A stretch of DNA of 16,671 bases from the NCBI GenBank assembly GCA_034505235.1, contig JAPDQY010000128.1:1-16671 (forward strand), given 5' to 3'. Each line of letters begins with the position of its first letter. Within the stretch, counting starts at the first letter, position 1. The notes beneath the pieces were generated by a model that saw only the letters and a program-made list of their open reading frames with translations, searched no databases and was not told the origin of the DNA. The translations under genes were made by a program, and so were the position numbers. This stretch comes from Coneutiohabitans thermophilus. GTDB taxonomy: Bacteria; Zhuqueibacterota; Zhuqueibacteria; Zhuqueibacterales; Zhuqueibacteraceae. Below are positions 16,601 to 16,671 of this stretch, piece by piece.

Positions 16601-16671
16601 GAGCAGCACGAAGGCGACGACGTCCTTCCACTGCGTGCCGACGATGGCCGACCCGTAGTTCTCGGCGAGCC
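13658..16671 (+). CDS. DUF4175-type large membrane-anchored coiled-coil protein, 3' end missing
   Basis: From ATG 13658 the frame stays open to the window edge (about 1004 codons). N-terminal hydrophobic segments lie at about residues 27-48, 56-80 and 162-182. Between the last two is a soluble stretch with LGKLHPEVHDRFANALQVY. Residues ~195-510 are beta-rich, Ig-like periplasmic sequence (VTIHHPDYTRRPPQ, VLAEDDYGFSSAEIVYEHFP, YFARVRDNDVVRGP). From ~520 to ~960 comes a very long Gln/Glu/Leu/Met-rich coiled coil. This layout is that of DUF4175-family proteins, which often lie near DUF4159, MoxR-type ATPase, DUF58 and VWA genes. A structural or scaffolding role at the inner membrane is an inference. 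No clear ribosome site precedes the ATG. The last ~110 bases, encoding the acidic EQEDDDEQHEGDD, are foreign (see the LivH fragment), so real sequence ends near 16555 and the true C-terminus is lost. Confidence 0.85.
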   Translation, partial: MSVHETYLELQRRLRELRRQESRLLWLGRFGLYIAVCAGMALLAPVLAHSVAAIPLFRWMLTLASLAVVAYATWRLVLQPVLNSLAHPSGALPIDLALRLGKLHPEVHDRFANALQVYADSTAEQGSAVRKALAAAALTRVSEQVKALDFSGILQRTTPRKRVLTGLVAFALCVLAWGAAPGFMFTGATVVLNPHRQIIETATQFSLTPGDVEIVKGEDLIVTARLNHLTTETVQLEWQLQGTRAVNQAVMKNSGSLVFQHKFERVRESLSYRVHLGEETSRWYHVRVIEPPLIRSLQVTIHHPDYTRRPPQALAENLGDIMALPGARASLQLEASKELRAAAVHFSWNASLPLQLSGETARGEFNIAQPGSYTIVLEDANGLHNIDPIQYRIELETDQTPAVRIAFPGQDVDLDESMQLPLTVLAEDDYGFSSAEIVYEHFPSLGGESRTGHWPLPFSDRHQPRLTLQAVWDFTTLEMQPDDVVRYFARVRDNDVVRGPKAAHSQTYQVRFPSLYEIYQEVANVQSETAQDMQELYQQARQVKQKLDDLAQQLKKDPNLDWEQRQKLSETAGASEQMRESLRQMQERLAEMITTMERNDLLSLETLNKYLELQKLLQEINSPELQKALGELRKAMETLDPEKLEEAMKNFQFSQEEFLKGLERTINLLKQLQAEQKLDEALKKTADLQERQQEINEKAAKPSDAQTREQLAAQEKALQRDSEALEQPLQEISSLLHELQQQSPAQKVEQAAQMMQSENLAGGMEQMSESLQQGQMAQAQQQGRRVAQTLHRMREALAGAQKEMRESQQRQAMQALQRSSLDLLQLSKRQEQLGSQAGSTPQNEDMTFNHTADQQQELLSGLRRVAEQLHQTSQKSFAVTPEVARAVGQAMNSMQNALQQLEQRNGRQAATAQRQAMQSLDRAVAGLRAAMQQMSGQPGMGMGMEQFLQRLLGLSGQQQGINQQTEGLTEQAGGSEQEDDDEQHEGDDVLPLRADDGRPVVLGE
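16559..16671 (-). CDS. livH: C-terminal fragment of a LivH-type branched-chain amino acid ABC permease (probable chimeric end)
   Basis: Read on the - strand from the right edge, the frame gives LAENYGSAIVGTQWKDVVAF, then VLLVVILLFRPTGLLGE. This is the hallmark last helix and terminal FRPTGLLGE of LivH-family inner-membrane permeases that import leucine, isoleucine and valine. Codons are almost all G/C-ending. No stop codon follows GLLGES. Instead the frame runs on antisense to the DUF4175-type gene for hundreds of codons. A real gene would stop soon after this point, so two unrelated sequences are joined near 16550-16560. Assembly chimera is the simplest reading; a real deletion or rearrangement is less likely. 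Confidence 0.8.

Noticed and set aside
13652..16609. 985-codon open frame on the - strand
   Set aside because: It is the mirror of the DUF4175-type + strand gene and encodes Leu/Arg/His-rich nonsense. Only its first 17 or so codons look real, and these belong to the foreign LivH fragment at the right end.

Overview
The window looks like a 16.7 kb piece of a moderately GC-rich Gram-negative bacterial chromosome. It carries the tail of the replication-origin-proximal cluster (yidC-mnmE-mnmG-rsmG) together with two perfect copies of the chromosomal centromere-like site parS. The FCB-like YidC C-terminus, the SurA-type periplasmic chaperones, a lipoprotein lipobox and the pairing of DUF4159 with a DUF4175-type protein suggest a member of the FCB superphylum, of the candidate division KSB1 / Calditrichota kind. 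That placement is inferred from gene content and not proven. All real genes are on the + strand except one foreign fragment at the right-hand end.

Left part (1-5717): the 3' end of yidC (membrane protein insertase), a strong hairpin, then mnmE. A solitary nucleotidyltransferase-fold gene with its own candidate promoter sits between mnmE and mnmG, two genes whose products form one tRNA-modifying complex. The 3' end of mnmG contains the first parS site. A 286-base gap holds the second parS and palindromes, and rsmG follows. The parA-parB pair that commonly follows rsmG is absent from the window.

Middle part (5801-10257): murQ (cell-wall sugar recycling) and mfd (transcription-repair coupling factor).

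Right part (10410-16671): a tight cluster of envelope genes. These are a parvulin-like lipoprotein with a degenerate isomerase domain, a full two-parvulin SurA chaperone, a secreted DUF4159 protein, and after a 347-base gap a very long membrane-anchored, coiled-coil, glutamine-rich DUF4175-type protein that runs off the window. The cluster suggests periplasmic folding or assembly factors made alongside a DUF4159/DUF4175 envelope module of unknown function.

The last ~110 bases do not belong to the DUF4175 gene. Read on the - strand they encode a convincing C-terminus of a LivH-type branched-chain amino acid ABC permease with no stop codon at its end. This is most simply a chimeric contig end. 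No rRNA, tRNA, CRISPR array, insertion sequence or prophage was seen.
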